A stretch of DNA of 64,000 nt. It comes from Acholeplasmataceae bacterium UBA5769. GTDB taxonomy: Bacteria; Bacillota_I; Bacilli_A; Acholeplasmatales; Acholeplasmataceae. Positions within the stretch are counted from its first letter, which is position 1. The number at the start of each line of letters is the position of its first letter. Positions 46,178 through 55,812 of the stretch are shown one piece after another. A program made the position numbers and the translations under genes. The notes under the pieces were generated by a model, which searched no databases, had not been told where the DNA came from, and saw only the letters and a list, made by a program, of their open reading frames with translations. The stretch lies in NCBI GenBank assembly GCA_002418725.1, contig DIER01000017.1:1-64000 (forward strand), in the 5' to 3' direction.

Positions 46178-47958
46178 GAACTTTCCTCCTTATATAAAAG
46201 GTAATATCCTTTTGAGTCTATTTTGATTGTATCACGAATTTCAATCTCTTTATCGTTTATAAGGTCACGATAACGGCCTATAAGTTCGTGTGACGCATCA
46301 AATTCACAAGATTCATGAGGATTGATGATACAAAGCAAGGTTTGACTTCCATGTTTTTTCATCAAGATGAGCGGGTTCCCTTCGATACATATAAAATCGG
46401 AAAGGAATAAAGACTGGTATGTTTTTCTCAGGTAAATCAAATGTTTGATGAAGGCATAAAAGGATTTATCGTAAAAACGTTCTGCAAGTAAAGGTCTTCT
46501 GTTATCTGGATCGTGATCACCAGTCATGCCATACTCATCCCCATAATAAATCATCGGGGTACCCTTGTTTATGAAAAGAAGAATGAAAGCTAACTTAACG
46601 AGACTTAAGTCATCTGAAAGTCTTTTTCTAATGCGCATGGTGTCATGGCTGCCTAAAAGATTGAACATGTTTTCCATGACATGATCTGGTGTGGTTGCGT
46701 AAACCTGGTTGAGTTGGTCTTTGAACTTTATCGTATCAATTTCGAGAGATAAGTAATGCCATATCGCATAACTCAACTCATAGTTCATCACGCTATCAAG
46801 TTGGTCTCCTAAAAGCCAAGGAAGCGACTGGTCCCAGTTTTCACCGAGAATAAAACAATCTTCTTTGACGCTACGAGCAGTTTTCTTAATGTTTCGAAGA
46901 AATGCATGCGAAAGTTCGTTCGAAACATCAAGTCTCCAACCATCGATATCATAGACTTCTATCCAATAACGCACGACATCAAGTAAATAAGATGCAACTA
47001 ATGGATGTGACGTGTTCCATTTGGGCATGCTAGGTTGAAAAGCAAAGGTGCGATAATGTGGTTTTTGTCCAGGTTTCAGTACCGGTTTTCCAGCTTCACT
47101 AAGTGGAAAATGAAGGACAGGAAACTGATCAACATAGAAACAATCCTTATATGTGCTTTCTTCATTATGCTTGATAAGATCTTGAAAGAAAGGGTGTAAA
47201 AATCCAGCATGATTAAAGACACCATCCAGCATGACTTTGATGCCGTAATGATGTGCTGTTTGCACGAATATTTTGAAATCTTCATTCGTACCAAAATGAG
47301 GATCGACACTAAAATAATCGGTTGTGTCGTATTTATGAACCGAAGGCGATGTGAATATGGGGGTTAAATAGATACCGTTGATCCCTAACTCGTGTAATCG
47401 GGGAAGTTCGAGGGTCATCCCTTTAAGATTGCCACCAAGATGGGTGCTATTATTGACAGGGGCATCTTTCCAAGTAGCCATGAGTACCTCGTTATCAGAA
47501 CGGAAACGATCGGGAAATATTTGATACCAAATCGTGTCTTTGACCCATGAAGGTGTGTGATGAAGATCCTCTTGATGGACGTAAGGGAAATTAAAATAAG
47601 CACTCAAATCATCTTGGTGTTTATCTTCGAGCAAGTGTAGTCCACGTGGACCAAAACTGTATGTTTTATGGTCATCATGTAAGATAAAAACGTATTTCGT
47701 TCTGAGGTATTCAGGTTGAATATGCACAAAATAATAGTCATAATCTGACGTCTGATATCTTTTTTTCATTGGTATTTGATGGAATACCCAACGAGATTTT
47801 TGATGTTCATTTTTTTCCCACATAAAGGGATCGCCATAACGAAGTTCAACCAAGGATACATCATCTTTTTTGGTTCTCAATAAAAGATGTAGAGCTTCAT
47901 GATTGTAGGCATAAGCGTACTCCGATTTTGGACGATGGTAAAGCGCATGTAGATCCAT
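46174..47958 (-). CDS. neopullulanase / cyclomaltodextrinase-type GH13 with CBM34
   Basis: 594 residues, no signal peptide. The N-terminal CBM34-like domain (about 1-125) is followed by the family blocks IWYQIFPDRF, HLGGNLKGM and YLTPIFTSPSVHKYDTTDYF. Catalytic residues: Asp344 in GWRLDVSNELSH, Glu373 in LGENWDQS, Asp in LLGSHDTMR; region I is MLDGVFNHAG. Members act as dimers on cyclodextrins, maltodextrins and pullulan inside the cell. It heads the two-gene operon with the LacI regulator, divergent from malL. Confidence 0.92.
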   Translation of the reverse strand: MDLHALYHRPKSEYAYAYNHEALHLLLRTKKDDVSLVELRYGDPFMWEKNEHQKSRWVFHQIPMKKRYQTSDYDYYFVHIQPEYLRTKYVFILHDDHKTYSFGPRGLHLLEDKHQDDLSAYFNFPYVHQEDLHHTPSWVKDTIWYQIFPDRFRSDNEVLMATWKDAPVNNSTHLGGNLKGMTLELPRLHELGINGIYLTPIFTSPSVHKYDTTDYFSVDPHFGTNEDFKIFVQTAHHYGIKVMLDGVFNHAGFLHPFFQDLIKHNEESTYKDCFYVDQFPVLHFPLSEAGKPVLKPGQKPHYRTFAFQPSMPKWNTSHPLVASYLLDVVRYWIEVYDIDGWRLDVSNELSHAFLRNIKKTARSVKEDCFILGENWDQSLPWLLGDQLDSVMNYELSYAIWHYLSLEIDTIKFKDQLNQVYATTPDHVMENMFNLLGSHDTMRIRKRLSDDLSLVKLAFILLFINKGTPMIYYGDEYGMTGDHDPDNRRPLLAERFYDKSFYAFIKHLIYLRKTYQSLFLSDFICIEGNPLILMKKHGSQTLLCIINPHESCEFDASHELIGRYRDLINDKEIEIRDTIKIDSKGYYLLYKEESS

Positions 47959-47973
47959 TTCATCACCAGAACA

Positions 47974-48026
47974 ATTATAGCACGCAAACGAAGGCTATGA
48001 TAATGTGAAACCGCTCACATTATCAT
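47974..48026. promoter_or_regulatory. 12-base perfect inverted repeat in the divergent promoter region
   Basis: The half-site ATGATAATGTGA (47997-48008) is repeated inverted as TCACATTATCAT (48015-48026) around AACCGC. The core TGTGA-N6-TCACA resembles the lac operator. The minus-strand -10 TATAAT (47974-47979) puts the left half-site at its -35, so binding should block the GH13-lacI promoter. Confidence 0.65.
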
Positions 48027-48031
48027 GAGTC

Positions 48032-48051
48032 TGTATCATGTATGATACAAT
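48032..48051 (+). promoter_or_regulatory. second perfect palindrome overlapping the malL -10
   Basis: TGTATCAT (48032-48039) and ATGATACA (48042-48049) are perfect inverted repeats around GT. The likely -10 TACAAT (48046-48051) lies in the right arm. It differs in sequence from the repeat just upstream, so two regulators may meet here. Confidence 0.5.
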
Positions 48052-48076
48052 AAAAATGTGAAATGAGGTTTTGTTG

Positions 48077-49774
48077 ATGCAAAAAAAATGGTGGATGGAA
48101 AGTGTGGGTTACCAAATCTATCCCAAAAGCTTTTATGATCATAATGACGATGGTATAGGCGATCTAAAAGGGATTATTGCCAAACTCGATTACTTAAATG
48201 ACTTAGGCGTAAATCTGCTCTGGATCTGCCCTTTTTATGATTCTCCTATGGATGATAATGGCTATGATGTAAGAAATTATTTTGACGTTTCAGAAGCCTT
48301 TGGCACGATGGAAGATGTTCATGAATTGATCAAAGAAGCACACCAACGAAACATCAAAATTGTATTAGATTACGTCCTTAATCATACCTCAGATGAACAT
48401 CCTTGGTTTATCGAATCAAGAAAAAACAAGGATAACCCATATCGTGATTATTATATTTGGCATGACGGCAAAATCGTCGATGGACAAAAGGTTGAACCAA
48501 CCAATTGGGGGTCATTTTTTGGTGGGAGTGCATGGGCATATGATGAAACCTCAGATGCCTACTACATGAAGATTTTCTCACCCAAAATGCCTGATTTAAA
48601 TTGGAAAAATCAAGCGGTACAAGAAGCGATGATTAAGGTTGCGAAAACATGGTTGGATTGGGGTGTGGATGGCTTTCGTATTGATGCTGTCTCTCATTTA
48701 GATCGTGCACCATTTGAAGATGCGATTGCAAAACCAGGCGAAAAATACCCTTTGGATTGGTATAAGTTTTCCAATCTTCCTAAGGTTCATGATTATTTAA
48801 AAACTTTAAATAAAGAAGTCTTCTCGGTATATGATTGTGTGGCCATCGGTGAAGTTGGTGGTTCAGCTTCCATTGAAGCAGGCTTAACCTACAGTGCCTT
48901 TGATTCACAAGAACTTTCAATGGTCTTCAACTTTGATCACAACTGGTGTAACAATCTAGACCAAGTGATCAGTGCGAAAAAGTTGAAAACCCATGTGAAA
49001 GATTTAAAAAATGTATTTAACGGTTGGCAACAAGCTTTTGCAACCAAAGGATGGTTACCTTTAAACTGGTTGAATCATGACCAACCACGATTGATGAGTC
49101 AATACGGAGATTACAAATACCCACTTGCCTCAGGGAAGATGCTTGCGACTGCACTACACTTCATGCGTGGCACACCATTCATCTATCAAGGAGAAGAGAT
49201 TGGGATGACCAATTTTCCATTTGATGATGTGTCTCAATTTAACGATGTCTCATCGATTGCATCGTATCGCTACCATTTAGAACAAGAACCTGATGATCCC
49301 GTCAAAGCTTTAAAGAAAACAGCACTGCGTTCAAGAGATAATCCTCGGACAGCGATGCAATGGTCAAAAGAGGCTTATGCTGGATTTTCTGCAGTCAAAC
49401 CAATACCTTTAGTGAATCCAAACTACAAGAAAATCAATGTAGAAAATCAATTAAAAGATCAAAACTCACTTTTTCATCACTATCAAAAATTGATTCAGTT
49501 AAGAAGGTTTTCTCAGTACCATGACATCATCACATGGGGCACCTTCGAGATGTTAGATACTTCTGATGAACTTTATGTTTACTTAAGACGATACGATGAT
49601 GATACGCTTCTTGTCGTAAACTCATTTTCTAGAAAAAAACAAACCTTTAATCTGGCTGGATTTGACGTCTTGGATGTCATCATCAGCAATCAAAAAACAT
49701 ACGAAATCAAACAAAAAACATTACATTTAAAGCCTTATGAATCTATTGTATTCAAGGTAAAGGAGAACTTATGA
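48077..49774 (+). CDS. malL: oligo-1,6-glucosidase / alpha-glucosidase (GH13_31 type)
   Basis: 565 residues. The start is the ATG at 48077, 8 bases after GAGG; two TTGs just upstream are less likely. It begins KKWWMESVGYQIYPKSFYDHNDDGIGDLKGI, typical of oligo-1,6-glucosidases and related exo-acting enzymes. Asp203 in GFRIDAVSHLDRAP, Glu259 in GEVGGS, Asp in LNHDQPRL. Residue 204 after the nucleophile is Ala, neither the Val of classical alpha-1,6 enzymes nor the Thr of maltases, so linkage preference is open. It overlaps malQ by 4 bases. It would turn isomaltose- or maltose-like ends into glucose in the cytoplasm. Confidence 0.88.
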   Translation: MQKKWWMESVGYQIYPKSFYDHNDDGIGDLKGIIAKLDYLNDLGVNLLWICPFYDSPMDDNGYDVRNYFDVSEAFGTMEDVHELIKEAHQRNIKIVLDYVLNHTSDEHPWFIESRKNKDNPYRDYYIWHDGKIVDGQKVEPTNWGSFFGGSAWAYDETSDAYYMKIFSPKMPDLNWKNQAVQEAMIKVAKTWLDWGVDGFRIDAVSHLDRAPFEDAIAKPGEKYPLDWYKFSNLPKVHDYLKTLNKEVFSVYDCVAIGEVGGSASIEAGLTYSAFDSQELSMVFNFDHNWCNNLDQVISAKKLKTHVKDLKNVFNGWQQAFATKGWLPLNWLNHDQPRLMSQYGDYKYPLASGKMLATALHFMRGTPFIYQGEEIGMTNFPFDDVSQFNDVSSIASYRYHLEQEPDDPVKALKKTALRSRDNPRTAMQWSKEAYAGFSAVKPIPLVNPNYKKINVENQLKDQNSLFHHYQKLIQLRRFSQYHDIITWGTFEMLDTSDELYVYLRRYDDDTLLVVNSFSRKKQTFNLAGFDVLDVIISNQKTYEIKQKTLHLKPYESIVFKVKENL

Positions 49775-51252
49775 GAAGAAGCGGCGTTTTACTACATATA
49801 TCAAGTCTTCCAAGTCCATATGGCATGGGAAGCTTCGGCAAAAGTGCTTACGAATTTGTCGATTTTTTACACCAAGCAGAACAAACCTATTGGCAAATCT
49901 TACCTTTAGGTCCTACATCTTATGGCGATTCTCCTTATCAAACGTTCTCCGCATTTGCCAATAATCCTTATTTTATTGACCTTGATCTTTTAATTGAAGA
50001 AGGACTATTAACAAAAGAAGACATTCAGTCCACTTATTATTCGGAACGCTACGTGGAATATAAGGAACTATATGAAGAACGCTTTATCGTCCTTAAGAAG
50101 GCATTTCATCGTTTTAATAGAAATGATTATAAGTTCCAGCAATTTACCTTTGATCAACGCAAATGGCTCTTTGATTACGCGTTTTTCATGGCACTCAAAG
50201 TCTATCATCAAGGTGCATCATGGGAATCATGGCAAGAAGATTTAAGACTTAGAAAACCAGAAACGATGGAACATTATAAAGATCTCCTTCAAGAAGACAT
50301 CATATTTTATGAGTTTTTACAGTTTAAAGCATTTGAACAGTATCATCATTTAAAACATTACGCAAATAAAAAAGGTATTAAACTTATAGGCGATATGCCG
50401 ATCTATGTCTCTTATGATTCCTCTGATGTTTGGGCCAATCCGAATTATTTCTATTTAGATGAGAAACGTATGCCCATCGAAGTTGCAGGTGTTCCACCCG
50501 ATAATTTTTCGGCTGACGGACAACTTTGGGGCAACCCACTTTATGATTGGGATCATCTTGCCAAAGATGACTATGCCTGGTGGGTTGATCGCGTTTCTGC
50601 ATCCATGCAACTCTTTGATATGATTCGTATTGATCACTTTATTGGCTTCCAAAATTATTTTGCCATCCCTTTTGGCCATAAATCGGCTGTCTTAGGCACT
50701 TGGAAGAAAGGGCCTGGTATTGAACTCTTCCATGTGATTAAACGTCAATTAGGCGAAGTGAACATCATTGCTGAAGACTTAGGTGTCATCACAGATGATG
50801 TGCGTAAACTCCTCAAGTCCACGGGTTTCCCTGGAATGAAGTTGCTGCAATTTGCGTTTGATTCTCGTGAAGAAAGTGATTATATTCCACACCTCTATGA
50901 GAGAAACGTGATTGCATACACTGGGACACACGACAATGAAACGACCGCACAATGGTTTGAAAAATTACCTGCTAAGGATTTAGAGTATTGTCTTTCCTAC
51001 ATTAATCATACCTCTGGAAATCCAGTCGATAGTTTGATAAAAGCAACCCTCTCATGTGTTGCAGATACTGCGATCATTCCCATGCAAGATTGGCTATCCT
51101 TAGGCGTAGAGGCACGCATGAATATTCCTTCAACCACTGGAAACAATTGGAAATGGCGCATGGTTAAAGAAGATTTAAATGAAAACTTGCTAAAAAAGAT
51201 GAAATCGTTTACACTATTATATGGTAGAGGATATCATGGAAAACGAGGATAG
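49771..51252 (+). CDS. malQ: 4-alpha-glucanotransferase (GH77, amylomaltase)
   Basis: 493 residues. It opens RRSGVLLHISSLPSPYGMGSFG and carries the GH77 blocks LPLGPTSYGDSPYQ, AGVPPDNFSADGQLWGNPLYDW, MIRIDHF (nucleophile Asp288) and AEDLGV (acid/base Glu335). It moves maltosyl units between maltodextrins, lengthening some chains and freeing glucose, which links imported oligosaccharides to phosphorylase and branching enzyme. ATGA overlap with malL; a terminator begins in its last codons. Confidence 0.95.
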   Translation: MRRSGVLLHISSLPSPYGMGSFGKSAYEFVDFLHQAEQTYWQILPLGPTSYGDSPYQTFSAFANNPYFIDLDLLIEEGLLTKEDIQSTYYSERYVEYKELYEERFIVLKKAFHRFNRNDYKFQQFTFDQRKWLFDYAFFMALKVYHQGASWESWQEDLRLRKPETMEHYKDLLQEDIIFYEFLQFKAFEQYHHLKHYANKKGIKLIGDMPIYVSYDSSDVWANPNYFYLDEKRMPIEVAGVPPDNFSADGQLWGNPLYDWDHLAKDDYAWWVDRVSASMQLFDMIRIDHFIGFQNYFAIPFGHKSAVLGTWKKGPGIELFHVIKRQLGEVNIIAEDLGVITDDVRKLLKSTGFPGMKLLQFAFDSREESDYIPHLYERNVIAYTGTHDNETTAQWFEKLPAKDLEYCLSYINHTSGNPVDSLIKATLSCVADTAIIPMQDWLSLGVEARMNIPSTTGNNWKWRMVKEDLNENLLKKMKSFTLLYGRGYHGKRG

Positions 51253-51270
51253 TTCTACTATCCTTTTTTT
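51247..51270 (+). terminator. terminator of the malL-malQ operon
   Basis: GGATAG (51247-51252, including the stop codon) pairs with CTATCC (51258-51263), followed by seven T. It lies just before the ribosome site of the GH5 gene, so some read-through may supply that gene. Confidence 0.7.
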
Positions 51271-51285
51271 ATGGAGGAAAGCTAA

Positions 51286-52287
51286 ATGATTAAAGGCGTC
51301 AATCTTGGGGGTTGGTTTGTTTTAGAATCTTGGATGAAACCATCTCTTTTTACAGGCATAAAATCCAAAGATGAAACGGGGTTTGTGACGTTAAACCCAA
51401 AGGCGAAAAAAGATTTAGAAAAACACTGGTGTACGTTTATTACGAAAGAAGACTTCGTCTATTTAAAACGTATCGGTATCAATTCAGTGCGTATTCCTAT
51501 TCCATGGTGGTTTGAAGGCGAAGAACCTTATGTTAGTTCAACACCATTCATTCATCAAGCCATGAAATGGGCCTCAGAACTCGCTTTAGACGTTTTACTA
51601 GATCTTCATACAGCACCAGGCTGTCAGAATGGTTTTGATAACGGTGGCATCGAAGGTGTGATGACCTGGCACTTGTTTGATCGAAATATTGAACTTACCG
51701 TTGATAAACTCGAAAAAATGGTCATCGAGTTTCAAGGGTATCCTTCCTTTATGGGCATTGAAGTGCTCAATGAACCATTCACATCCATTGACATGAACAT
51801 TATTCAAGATTTTTATCAACGTGCTTATGAAAGAATTAGAAAACATACGGATAAACTGATTGTGTTTCATGACGCTTTCAGACCTCTTGATCCCACGTGG
51901 GAACCTTTTTTCACTAAGTCAGGCATGAAAAATATTGCATTTGATCTTCACTTGTATCATTGCTTCGATCCTAAATTGATTACCGGAACATTTGAAGACC
52001 ACCTCAAACTAATCTTAGATGAACGTATCCCGATGATTGAAAAGCTATCTCAGTTTATTCGTGTCATCGTGGGTGAATGGTCGTTAGGCATCAATTTTGA
52101 CAAAATGACGAAAACCGCTCATTTTGATGAGAAGCTTTACACCAAGATACTCGCAGACCTTCAACTCTATGCATACGCCCATGGGTTTGGTTATTATTTC
52201 TGGAGTTATAAGATTGAACGCGAGTCTCACCGTAACTGGGATTTTAGAAGACTCATTCAAGAAGGCATCTTCCCAGACAAATTCTAG
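51286..52287 (+). CDS. cytosolic glycoside hydrolase family 5 (exo-beta-1,3-glucanase-like)
   Basis: 333 residues. The opening MIKGVNLGGWFVLESWM and the block INSVRIPIPWWF resemble the exo-1,3-beta-glucanase branch of GH5. The acid/base is Glu163 in EVLNEPF and the nucleophile Glu264 in VGEWSLG; LLDLHTAPGCQNGFDN is also conserved. No signal peptide, so the substrate must be an imported beta-glucoside or oligosaccharide. GGAGGAAAG lies before the ATG. It follows the malL-malQ terminator by 16 bases and has no clear promoter of its own. Confidence 0.88.
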   Translation: MIKGVNLGGWFVLESWMKPSLFTGIKSKDETGFVTLNPKAKKDLEKHWCTFITKEDFVYLKRIGINSVRIPIPWWFEGEEPYVSSTPFIHQAMKWASELALDVLLDLHTAPGCQNGFDNGGIEGVMTWHLFDRNIELTVDKLEKMVIEFQGYPSFMGIEVLNEPFTSIDMNIIQDFYQRAYERIRKHTDKLIVFHDAFRPLDPTWEPFFTKSGMKNIAFDLHLYHCFDPKLITGTFEDHLKLILDERIPMIEKLSQFIRVIVGEWSLGINFDKMTKTAHFDEKLYTKILADLQLYAYAHGFGYYFWSYKIERESHRNWDFRRLIQEGIFPDKF

Positions 52288-52406
52288 CCCTATCATTATT
52301 TGATCTGTGAAACATCGTTGATGTGAGTCATTCATTAAAAATCGGTTTAAGAAAACGCTCACATGATGAAAAAGCTTTGAAGTTCAAAAAATAAGTTAAA
52401 TCAAAA

Positions 52407-52435
52407 TTGACTTTTTATACAAAGTGGCTTATAAT
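52407..52435 (+). promoter_or_regulatory. promoter of the acyl carrier protein gene
   Basis: TTGACT (52407-52412), 17 bases, TATAAT (52430-52435), 29 bases before the start codon. Confidence 0.8.
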
Positions 52436-52464
52436 AGCATTGCTGAAACAAGGAGGATATAAAC

Positions 52465-52692
52465 GTGATATTTGATCGTGTAAAAGAAATGATTGTCGAA
52501 GAATTAAATGTACCAGCTGAAAAAGTAACCTTAGAATCTCGTCTTGCAGAAGACCTTGGAGCGGATTCCATTGATGCAGTTGAACTTATCATGAATATTG
52601 AAGATGAATTTAAAATTCAAGTCAGTGATGAACAAGCTCAAGGTATCAAAACTGTTGGTGACTTAGTGAAGTACATCGAAGCAGCAAAGTAA
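52465..52692 (+). CDS. acpP: acyl carrier protein
   Basis: 75 residues, acidic, GTG start after AAGGAGG. The phosphopantetheine site is Ser35 in DLGADSIDAVEL (DSI in place of the commoner DSL). It carries acyl chains in fatty acid or lipid synthesis. It stands alone with a strong promoter and terminator, not in a fab cluster. Confidence 0.95.
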   Translation: MIFDRVKEMIVEELNVPAEKVTLESRLAEDLGADSIDAVELIMNIEDEFKIQVSDEQAQGIKTVGDLVKYIEAAK

Positions 52693-52697
52693 AAAAC

Positions 52698-52725
52698 AAA
52701 AGGGGATAACAAAATCCCTTTTTTT
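52698..52725 (+). terminator. terminator of the acp gene
   Basis: AAAGGGGAT pairs with ATCCCTTT (one bulged G) followed by seven T in the run. Confidence 0.8.
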
Positions 52726-52726
52726 G

Positions 52727-52755
52727 TTGGAAAAAAGGCGGTTTTCTACTATAAT
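52727..52755 (+). promoter_or_regulatory. promoter of leuS
   Basis: TTGGAA (52727-52732), 17 bases, TATAAT (52750-52755). The leader is only about 25 bases, too short for a T-box. Confidence 0.7.
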
Positions 52756-52784
52756 AGAAATAGCATTGAAAGAAGGTATCCATC

Positions 52785-55193
52785 ATGAATTACGACTATA
52801 AAAATATCGAGAAAAAATGGCAAAGCTATTGGTATGAAAACAAACTCTTCAAAACCTCTGAAGATCGCTATAAGGAAAAGTATTATGTCTTAGACATGTT
52901 TCCCTACCCTAGTGCTTCAGGACTCCACGTAGGACATATTGAAGGGTATACAGCGACCGATATCATGAGCCGCTACAAGCGCATGCAAAACTTTAATGTC
53001 CTTCATCCTATGGGATGGGATGCTTTTGGTTTGCCTGCTGAACAATACGCACTATCCACGGGGAAAGATCCTCGTTCATTTACCTATCAAAACATTGAAA
53101 CCTTTAAACGTCAAATCATCGAGTCAGGAAAAGGCATCGATTGGGATAGAGAGTTTGCAACCGCAGATCCAGGTTATTTTAAATGGACCCAATGGATTTT
53201 CAAAAAACTTTATGAACATGGTTTAGCGGTTTTAAAAGATGTTGAAGTGAATTTTTGTGAAGGGTTAGGTACCGTTTTAGCCAACGATGAAATTGAAATT
53301 GTCGATGGTAAGATGGTTTCTGAACGTGGACAGTACCCTGTTGTAAAGAAAGCGATGCGCCAATGGGTACTACGCATTACGGCGTATGCGGATCGTCTAT
53401 TAGAGGATTTGGATGACCTTGAATGGCCAGAGCACTTAAAAGAAATGCAACGCAATTGGATTGGCAAATCAACAGGTGCGATGATGACCTTTAAGGTGGA
53501 CCAATCCGATGAATCCTTTGATGTCTTTACGACGCGTCCAGACACCATTTATGGAGCAACCTACGCCGTTTTAGCACCAGAACATCCGCTTGTTTTACAC
53601 ATTACAGCAGAAGATGAAATGGCCTCTGTGAAACAATACATTGAACAGACTAAAATGAAAAACGATATGGACCGTGCCCTGGATAAGTCAAAAACAGGCG
53701 TATTTACGGGTTCTTATGCCATTAATCCTTTAAATCATAAACGCATTCCTATTTGGATAGCAGATTATGTCTTACCACATTATGGCACAGGTGCTGTCAT
53801 GGCTGTGCCTGCACACGATGACCGTGATTTTGAGTTTGCTCAAATCCACGGACTTGATATCGTTGAAGTCATTCAAGGCGAATCTGAAAAAGCATTTACC
53901 GGTGATGGTATTCACTATAACAGTGGCATTATCGATGGACTTTACAATGAAGATGCCAAACTTAAAATCATTGATTATCTTGAAAAGACGAAACAAGGCT
54001 TTGGACATAGCACATACAAATTAAGAGATTGGGTTTTCTCACGTCAACGTTATTGGGGTGAACCTTTCCCAGTCATTTATGATGAAGATGGTAACATTCA
54101 CATCCTTGATGATGAAAACCTTCCTTTGGAACTTCCAGTATTAAAAAATATTCGCCCCAGTGGGACAGGCGAATCACCTTTAGCCAACGCACATGACTGG
54201 CTTTATGTGGATCATCACGGTATCAAAGGTAGACGTGACACCAACACCATGCCACAACTCGCCGGTAGTTCTTGGTATTTTATCGGATACATTTTAAAGC
54301 ATCATCTTGGCTTTATGCCACTTAACTCAGAAGAAGCGAAGAAAGCACTGGATAAGTGGTTACCTGTTGACCTTTATATTGGTGGTACTGAACATGCAGT
54401 AGGACATCTGCTTTATTCTCGTTTTTGGACCAAGTTCTTACATGATCTCGGCATTGTTTCTGCGAAAGAACCTTTTAAACGTTTGTTTAACCAGGGTATG
54501 ATTTTAGGTTCTGACCATCAAAAGATGAGCAAATCACGTGGTAATGTCGTCAATCCAGATGAAATCATTGAATCTCATGGTGCGGATGCACTCCGCTTAT
54601 ATGAAATGTTTATGGGACCTCTTGAAGCTGAAAAACCATGGTCTACAGAATCCTTAAATGGCGCGAGAAAGTTTTTAGATCGCGTGTGGCGCATGTTTGA
54701 ATTTCCATTAACTAAAGAAGAAAACCACGCGTTAAGACAACCCCTCCATCAAGCCATTAAAAAAGTGACGGAAGATTATGATAAGCTTGCGTTTAACACG
54801 GCAATTAGCCAAATGATGATTTTTGTCAATGAAGTTTATAAACAACAAACCATCGGAAAAGACCAAGCAAGAGATTTCTTAAAACTGTTAAATCCTGTCT
54901 GCCCACATATCACAGAAGAATTGAATAAAGAAATACTTAAACAAAATGAAGAACTGATTTATTCAGATTGGCCAATCTTTAATGAAGCATACCTTCAAGT
55001 CGACGAAGTCGAAATGGTTGTTCAAGTGAACGGGAAACTTCGTGGCCGGTTCATGATGGGTGTTGATCTATCCGATGAGGAAGCGAAGCGCATTGCATTG
55101 GATAATCCAAACGTACAAAAACACCTTGAGGGATTGACGGTACGCAAAGTCATTGTTGTTCCTAATAAGCTCATTAACATTGTTGCTAACTAG
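52785..55193 (+). CDS. leuS: leucyl-tRNA synthetase
   Basis: 802 residues, a typical bacterial size. Class I synthetase that charges tRNA-Leu. The HIGH motif is HVGH (48-51) in [17 protein letters not shown], and KMSKS is at 580-584 in [15 protein letters not shown]. The CP1 editing domain is present ([34 protein letters not shown]). The C-terminal domain ends [17 protein letters not shown]. Single gene with its own promoter and terminator; no T-box leader. Confidence 0.97.
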   Translation: MNYDYKNIEKKWQSYWYENKLFKTSEDRYKEKYYVLDMFPYPSASGLHVGHIEGYTATDIMSRYKRMQNFNVLHPMGWDAFGLPAEQYALSTGKDPRSFTYQNIETFKRQIIESGKGIDWDREFATADPGYFKWTQWIFKKLYEHGLAVLKDVEVNFCEGLGTVLANDEIEIVDGKMVSERGQYPVVKKAMRQWVLRITAYADRLLEDLDDLEWPEHLKEMQRNWIGKSTGAMMTFKVDQSDESFDVFTTRPDTIYGATYAVLAPEHPLVLHITAEDEMASVKQYIEQTKMKNDMDRALDKSKTGVFTGSYAINPLNHKRIPIWIADYVLPHYGTGAVMAVPAHDDRDFEFAQIHGLDIVEVIQGESEKAFTGDGIHYNSGIIDGLYNEDAKLKIIDYLEKTKQGFGHSTYKLRDWVFSRQRYWGEPFPVIYDEDGNIHILDDENLPLELPVLKNIRPSGTGESPLANAHDWLYVDHHGIKGRRDTNTMPQLAGSSWYFIGYILKHHLGFMPLNSEEAKKALDKWLPVDLYIGGTEHAVGHLLYSRFWTKFLHDLGIVSAKEPFKRLFNQGMILGSDHQKMSKSRGNVVNPDEIIESHGADALRLYEMFMGPLEAEKPWSTESLNGARKFLDRVWRMFEFPLTKEENHALRQPLHQAIKKVTEDYDKLAFNTAISQMMIFVNEVYKQQTIGKDQARDFLKLLNPVCPHITEELNKEILKQNEELIYSDWPIFNEAYLQVDEVEMVVQVNGKLRGRFMMGVDLSDEEAKRIALDNPNVQKHLEGLTVRKVIVVPNKLINIVAN

Positions 55194-55197
55194 TTTA

Positions 55198-55220
55198 AGC
55201 ACCTCGATTTAGAGGTGTTT
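55198..55220 (+). terminator. terminator of leuS
   Basis: CACCTC (55200-55205) pairs with GAGGTG (55212-55217) around 6 bases, followed by a T-run. Confidence 0.75.
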
Positions 55221-55296
55221 TTCTTTTTTAAGTGTAAAATAAAAATATACCAATAAAAGGGTATAGTTGAAAGTATATATGGTGTAAGGGGAAATT

Positions 55297-55812
55297 ATGG
55301 AACAGATACAGGACATTATCAAAGAACTCAAACAACAAAATTATGCACACTTTGATGTTTTCTATCGTATGACCAAACAACAAGTGTTTTTTGCTATCGT
55401 CTCCATCATCAAAGATCAGGGATTAGCAGAAGATATTCTCCAAGATACATACATGCGGTTCTTAGAGAAAATTCATCTCTTTAAAGATGGATCTAACCCT
55501 TATGCATACTTAACACAAATCGGAAGAAATCTCGCCATAGACACTTACAATCAAAGGAAAAAAGAGATTAGGTCGGAAGACATCTTTGAAACGATTCCTG
55601 CAGAGGAACCAGAAGAGGAAACAAGCGATGATATTTTCAAGATTCTTGATGAACTTGATGCACATGAGAAAGAAATTGTTGTGATGCATGCCATCAATGA
55701 TTTAAAATTTAGAGAAATTGCTGAGATTACACAAAAACCTTTAGGCACTGTCCTATGGATATATAACAAAGCAATTAAAAAATTACAAAAGAAAGTAGGT
55801 GAATTCAGATGA
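55297..55812 (+). CDS. ECF-type RNA polymerase sigma factor
   Basis: 171 residues. Region 2 covers VFFAIVSIIKDQGLAEDILQDTYMRFLEKI and NPYAYLTQIGRNLAIDTYNQRKKEI; region 4 is LDELDAHEKEIVVMHAINDLKFREIAEITQKPLGTVLWIYNKAIKKL. An acidic linker (EEPEEETSDD) separates them. It redirects RNA polymerase to a stress or surface-signal regulon. It overlaps the next gene, a membrane protein, by 4 bases, the usual arrangement for a sigma factor with its anti-sigma partner. The third gene has an RsgI-like domain, so the signal is probably outside the cell. Confidence 0.88.
   Translation: MEQIQDIIKELKQQNYAHFDVFYRMTKQQVFFAIVSIIKDQGLAEDILQDTYMRFLEKIHLFKDGSNPYAYLTQIGRNLAIDTYNQRKKEIRSEDIFETIPAEEPEEETSDDIFKILDELDAHEKEIVVMHAINDLKFREIAEITQKPLGTVLWIYNKAIKKLQKKVGEFR

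Noticed and set aside
52319..52366. ATGTGAG and CTCACAT as an inverted repeat upstream of the acp promoter; the right arm resembles the half-site at 48015.
   Set aside because: The arms are only 7 bases long and about 30 bases apart, which is expected by chance in AT-rich DNA. No regulator fits.
52727..52784. Possible T-box or leader before leuS.
   Set aside because: The promoter is about 30 bases from the start, leaving no room for a T-box.
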